Shown: one piece after another, positions 60,549 through 64,000 of the stretch
How positions within the stretch are numbered: position 1 is the stretch's first letter
Layout of the letters: each line of letters opens with the position of its first letter
Position numbers and translations under genes: made by a program
Assembly (NCBI GenBank): GCA_930367205.1
Contig: OV884011.1
Span: forward strand, 167,721,226-167,785,225
Length of the DNA stretch: 64,000 bases
Reading direction: 5' to 3'
Source: Acanthosoma haemorrhoidale
Taxonomy: Eukaryota > Arthropoda > Insecta > Hemiptera > Acanthosomatidae
Notes under the pieces: generated by a model
Databases searched by the model: none
The model's input: the letters and a program-made list of their open reading frames with translations, nothing else
What the model was told of the DNA's origin: nothing

Positions 60549-63500
60549 CATCTTAAATTTGCCTTTCTACAACTGATTCATCACTTCCGTATTCACGTAG
60601 CTACTCGTTTATCCTTACGAGGACTGAGTCAACCACGACCGGACCTAACTCCCTTGGGCGAGCTGGGGCAGTTAGAAGTCGGCATAAACATATGGGAAAC
60701 GAAACACTTTCTATCTCAACACAGCAGTGGAGAGACACCAGTCTTTCTCTAGAGAGCTGATTGTAACTACAGCACATGGCGGCTTGGCTATCTAATTTCA
60801 ATAAGAGCCATTGATGGCTCATGGCATAAAAATTCCATGGACCCTTTGCTACATATTAGAATTTTTAACAATTACCCCCCTCTCTAGCACTTTGAATTAG
60901 TAAAGGCTCAAGCCCTCTTAGCCAGTCAAAGGATTATGTGGGCACTTGCCGCCTTAATGAGAGGTGTTGAACCTCTAACCTAACACTTGTTTTTTTCTCT
61001 TCGCAGTGATCTGCTCAAGTGACATCAAACATCTCAACACATGTCAAAGAGTTCTTTCATATATTTTTTTTAATTTCTTCTGATGTGTATTTGATTTTTT
61101 TTTTTTACATTTATTACACTTTTTTTCTTCTTGAAAGATAATCTTGATGCTTTTTTGTCTTGCGAGAATTAGTATTTCGCTGTAGGTAGTGTTATGTATG
61201 CAAGTTGGTAAAGTGTTGAGCGGTAGACTTACATTGCCGAAGCACCTTAGGAGCACTGAGTACTTCTGTCGGACTACTTTTATTATAACTCTAAATACTT
61301 AAATATTTACAATTAGTTATGTAGTAAGCACTCTCGCACCATACCACATCGTCAATGCAGCTTCTTTCCTTCGCACACCTTCCGGTGTGTCTGTACTGTT
61401 TTAGACACAGAGATCTGCCGATGTCGGGTGCGGTTCAGTAGATAGCACAAGGTTGTGTGTGGTAGTGCACTAGTTATTCACTCTTGTATATAATATACCT
61501 ACATAGGCTTGTGTAAAATCCGACGGATCCACATAAAGAACTAATACATCTACAAACTGCTAGAAATAATAAATAATTCAACATTTACACTCATAAATTA
61601 TTATCTGTAGTAGTTGGCCTGTGAAATAGAGCTGTCCCGAAAGTAGGCAAGGTTATGTAATGAATAATGCAAATTTATTTAGAAAAGGAAAATACTTTGG
61701 GTCGAAGATAGGGCCTTCATGTTTCCGTCCTAGCATGCTGATCTTACGTGATGTTATTCGAGCAGTATTAGCATTCTCTAAGTGTGCCCCATTGTCATTT
61801 CATCTGTATGATTCTCTTTGTAGTATTGAAATTAAATATTGGTTGTAGAATGAATTGGTACTTAGAGTATTAGAGCGTTAAACTAGTAGGAACCAGGCAA
61901 CGACTGGTCAAAAAATAAATAGACAAATTGACCAATAAACTTATTAATAGAATAATTGATGGGGTAACAGTTCCAAGGATGGAGGAACTAACACCTCACT
62001 AAACCACCCTAAATTACTTAAGCTAGGATTACATAGCTGCGGGAGATTAGATCTGTTGGATCTTGTAATGAGGGATATGTTTGGCCTCAAAAAACATTGC
62101 TGGTGAAAAAGATTGTTTATTAAAACCACTCAGAATCAGTTCATGGAGAATTTTAGACTATGTCAAAAATCCCGGGCGAGGCCGCCATAGACAAAGCAAC
62201 AGTAGATGAAGTCGGGAAATAGGAAGAGTGGATGTATTTGTTGGGATGTAGGCTCAGGCTGATGTGATAAAGATACCATGTCTGCATCAGGCCCTAGTGT
62301 GCGATAGTTGGAGAGAGATGTTGCCAGATTGAAACATACCAGAGAATTTAATAACTAATTAGGAAACTCATCAGTATGGGCCTAATCCGATATCCCAAAT
62401 CACCCGTCCAATCATTTATGAACAGAACGTTGGACTATATGTGATACGTGTTCTTTCCACGATAAGGATTGGTACACGATCAGCTTATTTACAAGAATAT
62501 AAGCATGGAATGGGGGGGGGGGGGAGCTTACAGGTTTGGGAGATAATGGATCGTACACTATGGGTTCGTCAGCAAAACCACCCAAAGAGTAGGATTGGGC
62601 TTGTGTGGAAGAATTTACATGTGTTTTCAGAACTTGAAAGTGGTGGGAATTTAAGGTACGGGTCTATCATACTTAAGAAGGATTTAGTTTGGTGGAGTCT
62701 AGGCGAATAGTGGTTTTTAATAAAAACATCCACCAATGGTGAAGGTTGAGTAGAATATCCTGATTGGAGACATAAATCGAAGGAATGGCTGATTCAGGCA
62801 ACTTTTAAGGATTTTGCTACTTTTAAAAGGAGTAAGATTGCACGATTAGAGGTTAAACAGTTTATTTAAGATGATGGGTTTTCCACAATTTAGGATCGCA
62901 TCACATTTCGTGGAGTAATGACTATACAAAGTAAGGTGGGTAGTATATGCCTTTAAGCAGTAAACTATCTATTTTTCTACTTGAACTTCCATCAACATTC
63001 TTGCGCCATCCAAGATTCGAGCTAGAGCTACTGTTGATGTTGATGTTCAAGCAAGTAATCGTATTGGTAAATATATTTGTGGCACTCGTGAACTTCTAGT
63101 TGTTGAACTTCAAGGTCTGGTTAGTGGTTAGGGGTTTAATTGCTGTTAACTCCACTTTAATATCCTATGCGGTCAAACGGAAACATTCCATGGATCCTCT
63201 GTTGTGGTAGCAACTGGTTCGTGGTTCTAGTTCCTGAAGAAGTATTTACCCGTCAAAGGTGTCTTGCCAGCTTCCTTAGAGGTGCAAACACACGACCAAA
63301 TATCTTTATAAAACAGCCCGGCCTATAACTTCCCACAATTAGCTACAATTAAACGAGATTGGCATGATCTCGAGCACAATTACTAATAATTAATTTACTT
63401 TTATCAGCTTTTTATACCACTTCTGGTATTTATTTTTAAATATTATTATAGATTTATCTCGCTTCTGTAAACTTTTACATTGAGATTGCGCTCTGCCTAT

Positions 63501-64000
63501 TTGCCTTCAACTAATACAATTTTTTTGTAATTGGTTAATTCATTTAATTCTTAATTATTATGATCTGCTTGTCTGTACACTTTGGCTTTGTATTTGCTTC
63601 AAACGTTTTTAACCAATAATTTTGCTTTCTTGATTATCGCTTCTAATTTCTATTGATTGTTCAATCATTCTGATACTTCACGTAATTCTTTATTTAGTTT
63701 ATTACTTTTTATTCAGTTTATTAATTCAATTTTATATACTGTTCTTTTTTTTTGTCATAATGTTTCGTGTTATACACTTCTTGAACTCTCTAAGAAAATT
63801 TATGGCGGATCTATATAAAGTGAAGAGTAAAACTGACAACTTAATAACCAAAACATATAAAAACCCTACTTATCAATCTTGTATGGAGAGAAAAAACAAA
63901 TGATTTCATTGCTGCTGCAGAAAGTATTTTTCTATCCAAGCCTGTCATTTACTTGATGATATAAATGTTTGATGAAAAGTTCTTATGTCCCTTGAACATT
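60549..64000. other. eag intron (right part), no exon recognised
   Basis: A strong-looking acceptor (TTTTTTTCTCTTCGCAG) ends at about 61006, but what follows does not match KCNH channels and meets stops. 62245-62300 resembles the repeat at 58530-58610. A G run lies at about 62512-62523. Frames at 61944-62129 and 62441-62710 have no recognised domain. Confidence 0.45.
62245..62300 (+). repeat. Second fragment of the repeat at 58530-58610
   Basis: AGGCTCAGGCTGATGTG and ATGTCTGCATCAGGCCCT match GGCTTAGGTTGATGTG and ATGTCTGCTTCAGGTCCT of 58534-58601 in order and orientation, with the middle part shorter. Confidence 0.5.

Noticed and set aside
60990..61060. Strong acceptor-like site as the next eag exon
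   Set aside because: The following frame (starting MICSSDIKHLNT if spliced from exon 3) does not resemble KCNH channels and soon stops, with no donor in a suitable place.
62441..62710. 89-residue plus frame near the right end
   Set aside because: No domain, contains a translated G run, no splice context.
1..64000. CRISPR arrays, rRNA, bacterial operons or viral genes
   Set aside because: No regularly spaced repeats, no rRNA-like stretch, no closely packed same-strand ORFs and no recognisable viral protein; the content is insect-type nuclear DNA.

Overview
This is eukaryotic nuclear DNA, almost certainly from an insect. It is AT-rich and gene-poor, with spliced genes, GT-AG introns, GA microsatellites and many decayed transposons (jockey-like LINEs, mariner and Tc1 elements, MITE-like foldbacks). 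The first three coding exons of a potassium-channel gene closely match my recollection of insect ether-a-go-go (eag). There is no sign of bacterial operons, CRISPR arrays or rRNA. I cannot name the species or order.

Layout. 1-1130: 5' part of a jockey-like LINE (endonuclease domain, minus strand). 1265-1720: tail of a second LINE. 2758-2879: a mariner-type MITE. 3651-7197: a nine-exon acyl-CoA synthetase/4CL/luciferase-like gene on the minus strand, reconstructed here exon by exon to 545 residues with every splice phase consistent. 7290-53000: about 45 kb with no host gene I can name. It holds 5'-truncated LINE copies (7290, 12109, 21063, 22555), tails of other LINEs (10071, 11745, 14595, 27620), an inverted pair of tRNA-like sequences (19089-19333), a long GA tract (18608-18890), one orphan exon candidate (23122-23338), a broken mariner (30661-31449), a GC-richer CCAAT-box region (33140-33760), two adjacent foldbacks (35898-36165, 36273-36369), the second MITE copy (40648-40742), an unexplained Cys-containing ORF (44158-44680) and a Tc1-like element with clear inverted ends and TA target sites (49872-50966). 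53014-58381: the start of eag on the plus strand, running off the right side of the window. Its first intron carries the longest reverse-transcriptase copy (54723-56405).

The two host genes have no evident functional link. The most interesting points are: the synthetase-like gene keeps a complete reading frame but has changed three C-terminal-domain positions that are normally conserved, including the catalytic lysine; the eag start codon is overlapped by an upstream ORF beginning at the first base of its exon; and several small repeat families (the tRNA-like inverted pair, two three-copy dispersed repeats, several foldbacks) that I cannot assign to a named family.
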